64,000 nucleotides of DNA from Azospirillum thermophilum (lineage in GTDB: Bacteria; Pseudomonadota; Alphaproteobacteria; Azospirillales; Azospirillaceae), in the NCBI RefSeq assembly GCF_003130795.1, contig NZ_CP029353.1:1503501-1567500 (forward strand), read 5' to 3'. Each line of letters begins with the position of its first letter. Within the stretch, counting starts at the first letter, position 1. A model generated the notes under the pieces. That model was not told the DNA's origin. It searched no databases and worked only from the letters and a program-made list of their open reading frames with translations. This document shows, in pieces, positions 18,969-27,947 of this stretch. A program made the position numbers and the translations under genes.

Positions 18969-19985
18969 ATGGGCCTCGCACTGCCGGACAGCATGAACTG
19001 CGTCGAGATCGCCGAGCCCGGCGGGCCGGAGGTGCTGCGCCCCGTCCGCCGCCCCGCCCCGGTGCCCGGCCGCGACGAGATCCTGGTGGAGGTCGCGGCG
19101 GCCGGCGTCAACCGGCCGGACATGTTCCAGCGCCAGGGCCGCTACGACCCGCCGCCGGGCGCCTCGGACCTGCCGGGGCTGGAGATCGCCGGCCGGGTCA
19201 TCGCCATCGGCGAGGGCGTCACCGGCTGGGGCCTGGGGGACGAGGTCTGCGCGCTGGTCGCCGGCGGCGGCTATGCCGAGTATTGCGTGGTGCCAGCCGT
19301 GCAGGCCCTGCCGAAGCCCAAGGGCTTCTCCATGGTGGAGGCGGCGGCTGTGCCGGAGACCTTCTTCACCGTCTGGACCAACGTGTTCGAGCGCGGCGCG
19401 CTGAAGCCGGGCGAGACGCTGCTGGTCCATGGCGGGTCGAGCGGCATCGGCACCACGGCCATCCAGCTCGCCAAGGCCTTCGGCGCCACCGTCTTCACCA
19501 CCGCCGGCAGCGCCGACAAGTGCCGGGCCTGCGAGCGGCTCGGCGCCGACCGCGCCATCGACTACAGGACCGAGGACTTCGCCGCGGTGATCCGCGAGGC
19601 GACCGGCGGGCGCGGCGTCGACGTGGTCTTGGACATGGTGGGCGGCGACTATATCGCCCGCGATATCGACATCATGGCGACCGACGGGCGCCACGTCTCG
19701 ATCGCCTTCCTGCAGGGGCCGAAGGTCTCGCTGAACATGGCGCCGGTGATGGCCAGGCGGCTGACGCTGACCGGGTCGACGCTGCGCGCCCGGCCGGTGG
19801 CGGAGAAGGGCCGAATCGCCGCGGCGCTGCGCGAGACGGTCTGGCCGCTGCTGGAGGCGGGGCGGATCAAGCCGGTGATCCACCGCACCTTCCCGCTGGC
19901 CGAGGCGGTCGAGGCGCACCGGCTGATGGAATCGAGCGCCCATATCGGCAAGATCGTCTTGACGGTCGGCCCCGGGGTCCCGTAA
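18969..19985 (+). CDS. NAD(P)H quinone oxidoreductase, MDR superfamily (PIG3-like)
   Basis: 338 residues of the zinc-independent medium-chain dehydrogenase/quinone oxidoreductase family. The N-terminal GroES-like domain has AAAGVNRPDMFQRQGRYDPP; the Rossmann domain has LLVHGGSSGIGTTAIQLAKA. No structural or catalytic zinc cysteines are present. Close relatives reduce quinones with NADPH. GGGAG precedes ATG 18969; ATG 18993 is an alternative. A small gap and a sigma70-like promoter separate it from trcR downstream. Confidence 0.9.
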   Translation: MGLALPDSMNCVEIAEPGGPEVLRPVRRPAPVPGRDEILVEVAAAGVNRPDMFQRQGRYDPPPGASDLPGLEIAGRVIAIGEGVTGWGLGDEVCALVAGGGYAEYCVVPAVQALPKPKGFSMVEAAAVPETFFTVWTNVFERGALKPGETLLVHGGSSGIGTTAIQLAKAFGATVFTTAGSADKCRACERLGADRAIDYRTEDFAAVIREATGGRGVDVVLDMVGGDYIARDIDIMATDGRHVSIAFLQGPKVSLNMAPVMARRLTLTGSTLRARPVAEKGRIAAALRETVWPLLEAGRIKPVIHRTFPLAEAVEAHRLMESSAHIGKIVLTVGPGVP

Positions 19986-20159
19986 AGGGCGCGGTCGGGG
20001 CAGGCGGACCAGCGGCATACGAAAGTCCGCACCGGGTCCGCCCTGCTCTTTTTTCGCGCATTCCGGCGCGGGGCCTGTGCCTCGGGCTTGCGAAAGCGCG
20101 TCAGTCGGGTTAGCAGAAGAGCAGGCGACCGGGATTCCCCGGCGGCCTGCGCAAGCATG

Positions 20160-20188
20160 CTTACATTGCCCGGACTCGGCCCTATATG
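20160..20188 (+). promoter_or_regulatory. sigma70-like promoter for trcR
   Basis: CTTACA, 17 bases, TATATG, located about 95 bp upstream of the trcR start. The -10 is a five-of-six match to TATAAT. Assignment is by pattern only. Confidence 0.45.
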
Positions 20189-20281
20189 GAAAGCGAAGTC
20201 CGGGACAATCCGGTAAGAGAGGAAGGCCGATCGCGCCACCCGCCAACGGGTGCGGTCGGATTGGATTTGTCAGGAGGGACG

Positions 20282-20890
20282 ATGGCACTGCCCTTGATGC
20301 CGAAAGCGACGGCCGTTTGGCTGGTCGAGAACACCGCCTTGACCTTCGAGCAGATTGCCGAGTTCTGCGGCATGCATTCGCTGGAGGTCCAGGCCATCGC
20401 CGACGGCGAGGTGGCGGTCGGGATGGTCGGCCTGGACCCGGTTGCCAACGGGCAGCTGACCAAGGAGGAGATCGAGCGCTGCGAGCGCAACCCCAACCTG
20501 CGCCTGAAGCTGCTGGTGCCCGACCTGCCGCTGCCGGCCACCCGGTCGAAGGGTCCGCGCTACACCCCGATCACCAAGCGCGGCGACAAGCCCGACGCCA
20601 TCGCCTGGCTGGTCAAGCACCATCCGGAGCTGTCGGACGCGCAGACCTGCCGCCTGATCGGCACGACCAAGCCGACCATCGCCGCCGTGCGCGACAAGAC
20701 CCACTGGAACGCGCCGAACATCAAGCCGCGCAACCCGGTCCTGCTCGGCCTGTGCACCCAGCGCGAGCTGGAAGAGGCGCTGGCGCTGGCCATCCGCCGC
20801 GGCGGCACCCCGCTGCCCCCGGAAGAGGCCGCGCGCGGCGAGTACGGCGAGGACGACGAGTCCTATTCCGAACAGGAAGAGGCGCACTGA
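20282..20890 (+). CDS. trcR: cell cycle transcriptional regulator TrcR (DUF1013)
   Basis: 202 residues of the DUF1013 family, very conserved across alphaproteobacteria and named TrcR in Caulobacter. Two helix-turn-helix-like modules are visible: ATAVWLVENTALTFEQIAEF near the N-terminus and AIAWLVKHHPELSDAQTCRL with IGTTKPTIAAVRDKTHWN in the middle. The C-terminus is acidic. AGGAGG precedes ATG 20282. ubiX follows after about 80 bp and may be co-transcribed. Confidence 0.92.
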   Translation: MALPLMPKATAVWLVENTALTFEQIAEFCGMHSLEVQAIADGEVAVGMVGLDPVANGQLTKEEIERCERNPNLRLKLLVPDLPLPATRSKGPRYTPITKRGDKPDAIAWLVKHHPELSDAQTCRLIGTTKPTIAAVRDKTHWNAPNIKPRNPVLLGLCTQRELEEALALAIRRGGTPLPPEEAARGEYGEDDESYSEQEEAH

Positions 20891-20970
20891 GCCGCCGGCG
20901 CGCAGGCTCCCCTGATCGAAAGGGGGAGATGCGCGCTTGTTCTTCCGGCGCACCGCACCAGATCCCGGAC

Positions 20971-21564
20971 ATGACCATCCCTCCCCGTCTCGTCGTCGGA
21001 ATCAGCGGTGCCTCGGGCGTCATCCTCGGCATCCGCCTGCTGACCACGCTGCGCCGTCTCGGCGTCGAATCGCACCTCGTGGTCAGCCGGTCGGCCGAGG
21101 TCACGCTGGCCCACGAGACCGGCATGAAGGTGGCGGAGCTGCGCGCCCTCGCCGACGTCTGCTATCCCGCCCAGGACATCGGGGCCGCGATCTCCAGCGG
21201 CAGCTTCCGCACCATGGGCATGGTGGTCGCCCCCTGCTCCATCCGCACCATGAGCGAGATCGCCACCGGCGTGACCTCCACCCTGCTGACGCGGGCGGCG
21301 GACGTGACGCTGAAGGAGCGGCGCCGGCTCGTCCTGATGGTGCGGGAAACCCCGCTGCATCTCGGTCACCTGCGGACCATGACGGCGCTGGCCGAGATGG
21401 GTGCCGTGATCGCCCCGCCGGTTCCCGCCTTCTATGCCAGGCCGCGGACCATCGACGATCTGGTCGACCATTCGGTCGGCCGGGTGCTCGACCTGTTCGG
21501 CATCGACACCGGCACGCTGAATCGCTGGGGCGAGCCCGACACCCCGGAGACCATCGAGATCTGA
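20971..21564 (+). CDS. ubiX: flavin prenyltransferase UbiX
   Basis: 197 residues. UbiX prenylates FMN to make the cofactor for UbiD decarboxylase in ubiquinone synthesis. The Rossmann-like FMN site is seen at VGISGASGVILGIRLL, followed by HLVVSRSAE, SSGSFRTMGMVVAPCSIRTM and LVLMVRETPLHLGHLRTMTA, all family hallmarks. ATG 20971 gives a normal N-terminus; an in-frame ATG at 20929 lies almost on top of AGGGGG. With ubiK at 13.2 kb it is the second ubiquinone-related gene in the window. Confidence 0.95.
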   Translation: MTIPPRLVVGISGASGVILGIRLLTTLRRLGVESHLVVSRSAEVTLAHETGMKVAELRALADVCYPAQDIGAAISSGSFRTMGMVVAPCSIRTMSEIATGVTSTLLTRAADVTLKERRRLVLMVRETPLHLGHLRTMTALAEMGAVIAPPVPAFYARPRTIDDLVDHSVGRVLDLFGIDTGTLNRWGEPDTPETIEI

Positions 21565-21698
21565 TCATCGGGATCCGAGGATCCGGATAAGGCCTTCCGC
21601 AATGCGCGAAGCCGCTTGGCGGACCGGGCGGATGCCGCTATACCGCGTCGATGACGGGGCCGGCGTTGTGCCGGCCGGCATCACAGGGCGCAGGGCCG

Positions 21699-22379
21699 AT
21701 GACGGACGCGAAGGATCAGAACGAGGCCATCCGCCAGCTTCTGGCCGGCATCAAGGGATTCCGGGCGCGCTACTACGAGCGGCGTCCGGACAGCATGCGG
21801 CAGCTCGTCACCGAGGGGCAGCATCCCGAGGTGCTGATGATCGGCTGCTCCGACAGCCGCGTCGACCCGGCCCTGTTGACCCAGGCGGAGCCCGGCGAAC
21901 TGTTCGTGGTGCGCAACGTCGCCAACCTCGTCCCGCCCTACCAGCCCGACGGCAGCTACCACGGCACCTCCGCCGCCATCGAATATGCGGTGAAGGTCCT
22001 GAAGGTGTCGCACGTCATCGTCCTGGGCCACGCCCAGTGCGGCGGCATCCAGGGGCTGATCCGGCTGCGCACCGGGCAGGCGACCGACGACGACTTCGTC
22101 TCCCCCTGGGTGTCGATCGCCGGGCCGGCCTGCGACCCCTACATCGCCGGCACGAGCGAGGAGGCCAGCCAGGGCGACATCGACCGGCTGCAGCAGTTCC
22201 CCGACGTGGTGGAGCGGGCGGCGGTGCGGGCCTCCGTCGAGAATCTGATGACCTTCCCCTTCGTCCGCGAACGGGTCGAGGCCGGGACGCTCAGCCTGCA
22301 CGGCTGGTGGTTCGACCTGGAAACCGGCGACCTGTGGTCGATCGACCCGCAGACCAAGATCTTCCTGCCGGTCGAGTGA
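21699..22379 (+). CDS. can: beta-class carbonic anhydrase
   Basis: 226 residues. The zinc ligands of the beta class are present: Cys and Asp in IGCSDSRVDPALL and His and Cys in GHAQCGGIQGLIRL. The enzyme interconverts CO2 and bicarbonate in the cytosol. ATG 21699 has GCAGGG upstream. It ends 10 bp from the convergent TPR/glycosyltransferase gene. Confidence 0.96.
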   Translation: MTDAKDQNEAIRQLLAGIKGFRARYYERRPDSMRQLVTEGQHPEVLMIGCSDSRVDPALLTQAEPGELFVVRNVANLVPPYQPDGSYHGTSAAIEYAVKVLKVSHVIVLGHAQCGGIQGLIRLRTGQATDDDFVSPWVSIAGPACDPYIAGTSEEASQGDIDRLQQFPDVVERAAVRASVENLMTFPFVRERVEAGTLSLHGWWFDLETGDLWSIDPQTKIFLPVE

Positions 22380-22389
22380 CCGGACGCGG

Positions 22390-24140
22390 TCAGGCGAGCG
22401 CCGCCAGCGCGTCGGCCATCCGGCGCGCCACGCTCGCCCAGTCGCCGACGGCCGGCTGGCGGAACAGCCGGGCGGTCGGGTACCAGGGGCTGTCCTCGCG
22501 GTCGAGCAGCCAGCGCCAGTCCGGCGAGAAGGGCAGCGCCACCCACAGCGGCACGCCGAGCGCCCCGGCGAGATGCGCCGGACCGGTGCAGGACGAAATC
22601 ACCAGATCGAGGCCGGCCATGATGGCGGCGGTGTCGGCCCAGTCGGCGATCTCCGGCCCCAGGTCGGTGAAGCCCGGTGGAAGCGCCGCCCCGGCCAGAT
22701 CCTCCCGTCCCGGCCCCATCTGCAGCCCGAAGAAGCGTATCCCCGGCACGCCGAGCAGCGGCCGCAGCCCCTCCAGCCGGGGCGAGCGCAGGCGGTCGCC
22801 GGGGAAACGCGGATTGCCGGCCCACACCAGACCGACCTTCGGCCTCCCCTCCCCAGCCGTTTCCGCCAGCGGGCGACGCGCGCCGGGTCGGGGCGCAGGT
22901 AGGGAACCGCCGCCGGCACGCCGTCGAGCGTGGTGCCGAAGGCGAGCGGCAGGCTCATCAGCGGGCATTCCAGGTCGAAGGACGGCAGCGGGTCACCGCG
23001 CCCGATCACCTGCGCGACCCCCTCCAGCCCACGCACCAGGGGGAGGAGCGGCGGCTGCACCTCCAGCACGACACGGGCGCCACGGGCGGCGACCAGCGGC
23101 ACAAAGCGCAGGAACTGCAGGGTGTCGCCCAGCCCCTGCTCGGCATGGAGCAGGATGGTGCGGCCGGCGATCTCCTCCCCCCGCCAGGTCGGCTGCGGGA
23201 AGGGGCGCCAGGGCGGCTCCGCCCGGTCGTCGCGGCGGCGCCAGTCGAACTCCGGCCAGCCGCCGGCATAGTCGCCGGCCAGCAGGCGCGCGAATCCGCG
23301 GTTCCAGTGCAGGCCGGCATCCTGCGGACGGACCGCGAGCGCCCGGTCGAAGTCGGCCAGGGCGTCGCCCGGGCGGGCGAGGGAGATCAGGGCCGCGCCG
23401 CGCGCCGCCCACAGGTCCGGACCGGGACGCCGCACCTCCGCCTCGGCGAAGGCCGCCAGGGACTCGGCGGCGCGGCCCTGCTTGGCGAGCACGCTGCCCA
23501 GGCTCTCCCAGGCCTCCCCCAATCCCGGCTGCCGGGCGACGGCGGCGCGCAGTTCGGCCTCCGCCTCCGCCCAGCGCTGCTGCCGGGCCAGCGCCGCGCT
23601 CAGCGTCAGGCGGACCATCGGACGATCCCCTGCGGCGACGAGCGCCCGCCGGGCCAGCCGCTCGGCCCCGGCCCCGTCCAGCGCCGCGAGCAGGGCGTCC
23701 GCCCGGTTCACCAATGCGTCAGCATGGGCCGGCGCCAGGGCCAGGGCGAGCGCCGCCGACCTTGCGGCCTCCCCCGGCCGGCCCAGCGCCCGCAGGGCGG
23801 CGGCACGGCTGGCACGGGCATCGGCGAGCTGCGGGTCGCAGCACAGCGCCCGGCGGTAGGCCTGCTCCGCCGCGACCGCATCCCCCGTCGTCTGCAGCGC
23901 CCCCGCCAGGTTGGACAGCACCCCGGCCCCGTCCGGCCGCAGGCAGACGGCGCGGCGCAGCGGCGCCACCCCCTGCGGGGACCGGCCGGTCTGCGACAGC
24001 AGGACACCCAGGAGTAGCAGAGCATCGGCGCACAGCGGGTCGGCTTCGAGAATACGGCGATAAAGCTCTTCAGCCTCCGCCCAGCGGCCGGACTGGTGGT
24101 GGTCGAGTGCAATCAGAACGGCTTGTTCGACTGTGACCAT
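22390..24140 (-). pseudogene. TPR repeat protein with glycosyltransferase-like C-terminus, -1 frameshift near 22846-22854
   Basis: The first frame, from ATG 24140 (MVTVEQAVLIALDHHQSGRW), encodes about nine tetratricopeptide repeats (EAEELYRRILEADPLCADAL and similar) and the first half of a GT9-like glycosyltransferase domain (ILLHAEQGLGDTLQFLRFVP). The second frame carries its end (PKVGLVWAGNPRFPGDRL, then VISSCTGPAHLAGALGVPLW). One G added in the G4 runs (forward C at 22846-22849 or 22851-22854) restores one protein of about 583 residues. TPR-glycosyltransferase proteins of this sort occur in protein or flagellin glycosylation settings, but no glycan locus is nearby. Likely real gene with a homopolymer error or recent mutation. 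Confidence 0.83.
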
Positions 24141-24354
24141 GGGGCGTCCGCAGTGACAGTTGGCAAGAAGGTGACAATTGGTAGAAATTTGATGGTTGCG
24201 ATCATTGATGCTGCAACGCACCTTGACGATGCCGCCCTTGGGCAAGCCAGAAGCGAGCACGGCTTTCATTGCAGGTCTGCTCAGGGCCGGCCGCAAGTTG
24301 CCAGGATCGAGCGGTCGAATTATGGTGCGCGACCAATAACCGGGAGAGGGTTGG

Positions 24355-24792
24355 ATGTCGATGGGTCTGGACCGGAACGGCTTGCCGTGGCACGCCGTCG
24401 GGCGGGTGGCGGGCGGGTTCGCCGGTGCGGTGCTGTCGGCCGTCGTGGCGCTCTCCGGCGGGCAGGCGCTGGCATCCGAAGGCGCCAAGGCCGGCGGCAA
24501 CGGCTGTCCCTGGGCGCAGGACGTGACGCTGGAAGTCAACGGCAAGGCCCTGACCATCACCCAGACCGTCTTCACCGCCAAGGGCGTCGAGCCGACGGTG
24601 ATCGACGGCTACCAACTCTTTCCCGAGATCGACCAGCTCAAGCTCCGTATCGTCGGCCCGCGCGGGCGGGAGTGGGAAGCGGCGCTGACCCGGCTCGCCG
24701 GCGGCAAGCGCTGCAACGCCTTCTATGTCGGCAAGGCGGTCGCCGTCACCGACACCGAGCAGGACCCCAACATGCTGATCCTGAACCGCTGA
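24355..24792 (+). CDS. secreted hypothetical protein
   Basis: 145 residues. A signal peptide is evident (VAGGFAGAVLSAVVALSGGQ, cleavage after ALA near residue 40). The mature part has two cysteines (GNGCPWAQD and GKRCNAFYV), which may form a disulfide, and beta-rich segments (LEVNGKALTITQTVFTAKG). I do not recognise the family. GGAGAGGG precedes ATG 24355. It is divergent from the TPR/glycosyltransferase gene and convergent with the TIGR02444 gene. Confidence 0.75.
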   Translation: MSMGLDRNGLPWHAVGRVAGGFAGAVLSAVVALSGGQALASEGAKAGGNGCPWAQDVTLEVNGKALTITQTVFTAKGVEPTVIDGYQLFPEIDQLKLRIVGPRGREWEAALTRLAGGKRCNAFYVGKAVAVTDTEQDPNMLILNR

Positions 24793-24816
24793 AGCGCGGC
24801 GGTCAGCAATCTGCGG

Positions 24817-25278
24817 TCAGAGCGCGTCGATCACCGTATCCAGCGCCGGATCGCCACCCGGCACCGCCAGAAGCAGGTTGGCCGCTGCCGTCTCCCGCGT
24901 GCCGCCGGGTGCGGGCCGCAGGCCGCAGGCGGCGAACATCCGATCCTGCTGGATCCGCTCCGCCTCCAGCTCCGCGGCCTTGAGCCGCCGGTAGAGCGCG
25001 TCGTCCTCCTCCTTCAGGCGCCGGCGCACCGCACGCAGGGGCCGCACGACCTCCTCCCGCCATGTCCGGCCCCCGGCATCGACCGCGGCGAGCGCATCGG
25101 CGGTCAGCCGGACACTGCAGGCCATCCCCGCCCAGGCGGCGAAGAGCAGGACATTCACGTCCACGCCCCTGCGGTCCTGCAGCGACAGGCAGGCGGCCGG
25201 AACCCCCGGCCGTCCGTAGACGGCCAGGGAGAAGTCCCAGAAGGGATTGCCGGAACCGGCTGCCGGCCGGTCGTCCAC
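24817..25278 (-). CDS. TIGR02444 family protein
   Basis: 153 residues from a GTG start at 25278. The family signature is at the N-terminus: NPFWDFSLAVYGRPGVPAAC, then LQDRRGVDVNVLLFAAWAG. The rest is helical and charged (RRRLKEEDDALYRRLKAAEL). No function is known for the family. No ATG is available before the conserved NPFWDF, so the GTG start (VDDRPAAGSG) is the natural choice. It begins 18 bp after the phosphofructokinase stop, so an operon is likely. Confidence 0.8.
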   Translation of the reverse strand: MDDRPAAGSGNPFWDFSLAVYGRPGVPAACLSLQDRRGVDVNVLLFAAWAGMACSVRLTADALAAVDAGGRTWREEVVRPLRAVRRRLKEEDDALYRRLKAAELEAERIQQDRMFAACGLRPAPGGTRETAAANLLLAVPGGDPALDTVIDAL

Positions 25279-25295
25279 CGGGAAGCCCCGCGCGC

Positions 25296-26381
25296 TCAAT
25301 CGCCGAGGCTGATGCCGAGACCGCGGGCGGTCTTGACCAGGGCGCTGTCCAGCTCGACGCAGGAGTAGTGCGCGATGGCCTCGGTGATCGGGACGTCGAT
25401 CACCCCGCGGTTGGACCAGGCGACCATACGGTCGAACTTGCCCTCCGCGATCAGGTCCACGGCGTGAACGCCGAAGGCCGAGGCGACGAGGCGGTCGCGG
25501 GCGCTCGGCGGGCTGCCGCGCTGGACGTGGCCCAGCACGGTGACGCGGGTCTCGGCCCCCGTCGCATCGGCGATCTTCTCGCCGATATAGTCGCCGATGC
25601 CGCCATAGCGCTTCTCGCCGCCCTGCAGCAGCTTCTTGACCCCGGTGCCTTCGGCGGTCTTCACCGCCTCCGACACCACGACCAGGGCGAAGTTGCGGCC
25701 GGACGCCCGCACCTGCTTTATCTTGTTGGCGATGCTGTCGATCGAGTAGGGCACTTCCGGGATCAGGATGACGTCGGCGCCGCCGGCGATGCCGGCTGCC
25801 AGCGCGATGTGCCCGGCGTCGCGGCCCATCACCTCCAGCACCATCACGCGCTGGTGGCTGGCCGCGGTGGGCTGCAGCCGGTCGAGCGCCTCGACCGCCA
25901 CGCCGACCGCGGTGTCGAAGCCGACCGACACCTCGGTCATGCCGAGGTCGTTGTCGATGGTCTTGGGGATGCCGACCATCTTGAGCCCGCCCTTCTCGGC
26001 GAGCTTGTGCAGGATGGCGAAGCTGCCGTCGCCGCCGATGCCGATCAGCGCGTCGAGGCCCAGCTCGCGGTAGCCGCCGATGATCTCGTCGGAACGGTCC
26101 TTGGTGGTGCCGTCGCCCATGGGATAGGCGAAGGGGTCGCCCCGGTTGGTCGTGCCGAGGATCGTGCCGCCCTGGCGCATCATGTGCCCGTCCACGTTGG
26201 AGAGGTCGAGCGTCTGATACTGCACGGGGCGCTGCAGGAAGCCCTGCGTGCCTTCCTTGATGCCGAGGACCTGCCAGCCGTAGGTGCCGACCGCCCGGTG
26301 CACCACGGCCCGGATGACCGCGTTGAGGCCGGCACAGTCGCCGCCGCTGGTGAGGATGCCGATGCGCTTGCGAGCCGTCAT
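25296..26381 (-). CDS. pfkA: 6-phosphofructokinase
   Basis: 361 residues. Family motifs: GILTSGGDCAGLNAVIRAVV at the N-terminus, GGDGS (~115), PKTIDNDLGMTEVSVGFDTA (~138-158) and EVMGRDAGHIALAAG. A glycine in GGDGS is associated with ATP use, while lysine in PKTIDND is associated with pyrophosphate-type enzymes; the combination is seen in mixed-type (group III) PFKs. Phosphoryl donor is therefore uncertain. The reaction is fructose 6-phosphate to the 1,6-bisphosphate. Many Azospirillum depend on the Entner-Doudoroff route, so the presence of this gene is informative. TIGR02444 follows it. Confidence 0.92.
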   Translation of the reverse strand: MTARKRIGILTSGGDCAGLNAVIRAVVHRAVGTYGWQVLGIKEGTQGFLQRPVQYQTLDLSNVDGHMMRQGGTILGTTNRGDPFAYPMGDGTTKDRSDEIIGGYRELGLDALIGIGGDGSFAILHKLAEKGGLKMVGIPKTIDNDLGMTEVSVGFDTAVGVAVEALDRLQPTAASHQRVMVLEVMGRDAGHIALAAGIAGGADVILIPEVPYSIDSIANKIKQVRASGRNFALVVVSEAVKTAEGTGVKKLLQGGEKRYGGIGDYIGEKIADATGAETRVTVLGHVQRGSPPSARDRLVASAFGVHAVDLIAEGKFDRMVAWSNRGVIDVPITEAIAHYSCVELDSALVKTARGLGISLGD

Positions 26382-26560
26382 GGAACCTGTCCTGTTTCAC
26401 CTGCCCGTTGCACGGAGGTCCAGTGTTACCCGAACCGGCCGCTCCCGCAAACCATAACCTCTGGACGAGCCCGAGGTTTCGCGGTGCCGCTGCTGAGGAA
26501 ATCTGCTATAGTCCGCGCCGCTTTGCCAGCCGGCACAACGGGCGCGATGCCACGAGCGCG

Positions 26561-26761
26561 ATGAACGAACAAGAAATCTTGAAGGAAAAACTCGCCACGC
26601 TCCGCAGCGAGCACCGCGATCTGGACGATGTCATCGCCCGGCTGGCCGAACGCGCGCCCTATGACCAGCTCCAGATGCAGCGGCTGAAGAAGCGCAAGCT
26701 GATGCTGAAGGACCAGATCACCCTGCTGGAGAGCCGGCTGCTGCCCGACATCATCGCCTGA
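26561..26761 (+). CDS. YdcH family protein (DUF465)
   Basis: 66 residues: MNEQEILKEKLATLRSEHRD, then LDDVIARLAERAPYDQLQMQ and RLKKRKLMLKDQI, a predicted helical hairpin/coiled coil of the YdcH family, of unknown role. It is divergent from pfkA; TATAGT at 26507-26512 could be its -10 element. It converges on the hemoglobin gene. Confidence 0.88.
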   Translation: MNEQEILKEKLATLRSEHRDLDDVIARLAERAPYDQLQMQRLKKRKLMLKDQITLLESRLLPDIIA

Positions 26762-26814
26762 CGCATCATCGCCTGACGCGATTGCCTGACGGGGCGCCCC
26801 GGCGCCTGATCGGG

Positions 26815-27264
26815 CTACCGGGCGGCCGGCGCGGCGCTGCCCTTCGTCTGCTCGTTGAAGAACTGGATCCCCATCTGGAAGCTGCGGGCGATCTGCTCCG
26901 CCTTGCCGACGAAGAAGGCGGCGCCGTCGGGCGGAAACACCTCGGCCGCCGTCTCGCGGAACAGCTCCAGCCAGCGGGCGAAATGCTCCGGCTCCAGCCC
27001 CATGCGGACATGGACCGGCATCGGCCGCCCCTCGTACCGCATGGTCAGCAGCGCGACCGAGGACCAGAAATCGACCATCTTGGACAAATGCGGTTCCCAG
27101 TCGGTGATGGCGCGGCCGAAGATCGGGCCGAGCACGGGATCGCCCTGGATCTTGCCGTAGAAGGTGCGCACCATCCGGTCGATGGTCGCCTCGGTGACGC
27201 CGGCGGCGGCCATGCGCTCCTCCGCCATGGCGGTTCGGATGTCGGCGCGGCTGGTCTCGCTCAT
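26815..27264 (-). CDS. group III truncated hemoglobin
   Basis: 149 residues, a truncated globin of class III. Visible: VRTFYGKIQGDPVLGPIFGR, HLSKMVDFWSSVALLTMRYE, and the proximal histidine region near residues 85-95 (GRPMPVHVRMGLEPEHFARW), followed by LELFRETAAEVFPPDGAAFF. Members bind oxygen or NO and are linked to low-oxygen or nitrosative stress; substrate here unknown. It is divergent from purEK. Confidence 0.9.
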   Translation of the reverse strand: MSETSRADIRTAMAEERMAAAGVTEATIDRMVRTFYGKIQGDPVLGPIFGRAITDWEPHLSKMVDFWSSVALLTMRYEGRPMPVHVRMGLEPEHFARWLELFRETAAEVFPPDGAAFFVGKAEQIARSFQMGIQFFNEQTKGSAAPAAR

Positions 27265-27359
27265 GGTCTTTCACCCGGGAAAACGCTGTGGGATGGGGTC
27301 TAGGTAACCTTCCCGGCGCCGCGGTTAAAGGTCTCTTGGCGTCGCATGCGCGGTCCCGC

Positions 27360-27387
27360 TGGACAGAATCGCCGGTTTTCCTATAAA
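27360..27387 (+). promoter_or_regulatory. sigma70-like promoter for purEK
   Basis: TGGACA, 16 bases, TATAAA; each box is a five-of-six match to consensus. It lies about 37 bp upstream of the purE start, leaving room for AGGAAAG. Confidence 0.6.
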
Positions 27388-27423
27388 CCGCCGCTTTCAG
27401 GACAGACAGGAAAGCAGATCGCC

Positions 27424-27945
27424 GTGTCCGCCGCTTCCCCGACCTCCTCGCCGGCCGCTCCGCTGGTCGGCATCATCATGGGCAGCCAGTCCGACTGGAC
27501 CACCATGAAACATGCGGCCGACACGCTGGCCGCTCTCGGCGTGCCGCACGAGGTGCGCATCGTCTCCGCCCACCGCACGCCGCACCGGCTGGTCGAGTAC
27601 GCGACCAGCGCCAAGGCGCGCGGCCTGAAGGTGGTCATCGCCGGGGCCGGCGGCGCCGCCCACCTGCCGGGCATGGCCGCCTCGATGACGCCGCTGCCGG
27701 TGTTCGGCGTGCCGGTGGAAAGCCATGCGCTGAAGGGCATGGACAGCCTGCTGTCCATCGTGCAGATGCCGGGCGGCGTCCCGGTCGGCACGCTGGCGAT
27801 CGGCAAGGCGGGCGCCATCAACGCCGCCCTGCTGGCCGGGTCGGTCATCGCCCTGATGGACCCGGCGGTGGCCGAGGCGCTGGACGCCTGGCGCGCCCGC
27901 CAGACCGCGGCGGTGGCCGAGGCCCCGGTGGACGAGCCGGCCTGA
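27424..27945 (+). CDS. purE: N5-carboxyaminoimidazole ribonucleotide mutase
   Basis: 173 residues. The PurE core is clear: [58 protein letters not shown] and [17 protein letters not shown]. It converts N5-CAIR to CAIR in purine synthesis. Start taken as GTG 27424 behind AGGAAAG; an upstream ATG at 27346 would add an unlikely leader and overlap the promoter. purK starts 2 bp after the stop. Confidence 0.95.
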   Translation: MSAASPTSSPAAPLVGIIMGSQSDWTTMKHAADTLAALGVPHEVRIVSAHRTPHRLVEYATSAKARGLKVVIAGAGGAAHLPGMAASMTPLPVFGVPVESHALKGMDSLLSIVQMPGGVPVGTLAIGKAGAINAALLAGSVIALMDPAVAEALDAWRARQTAAVAEAPVDEPA

Positions 27946-27947
27946 CC

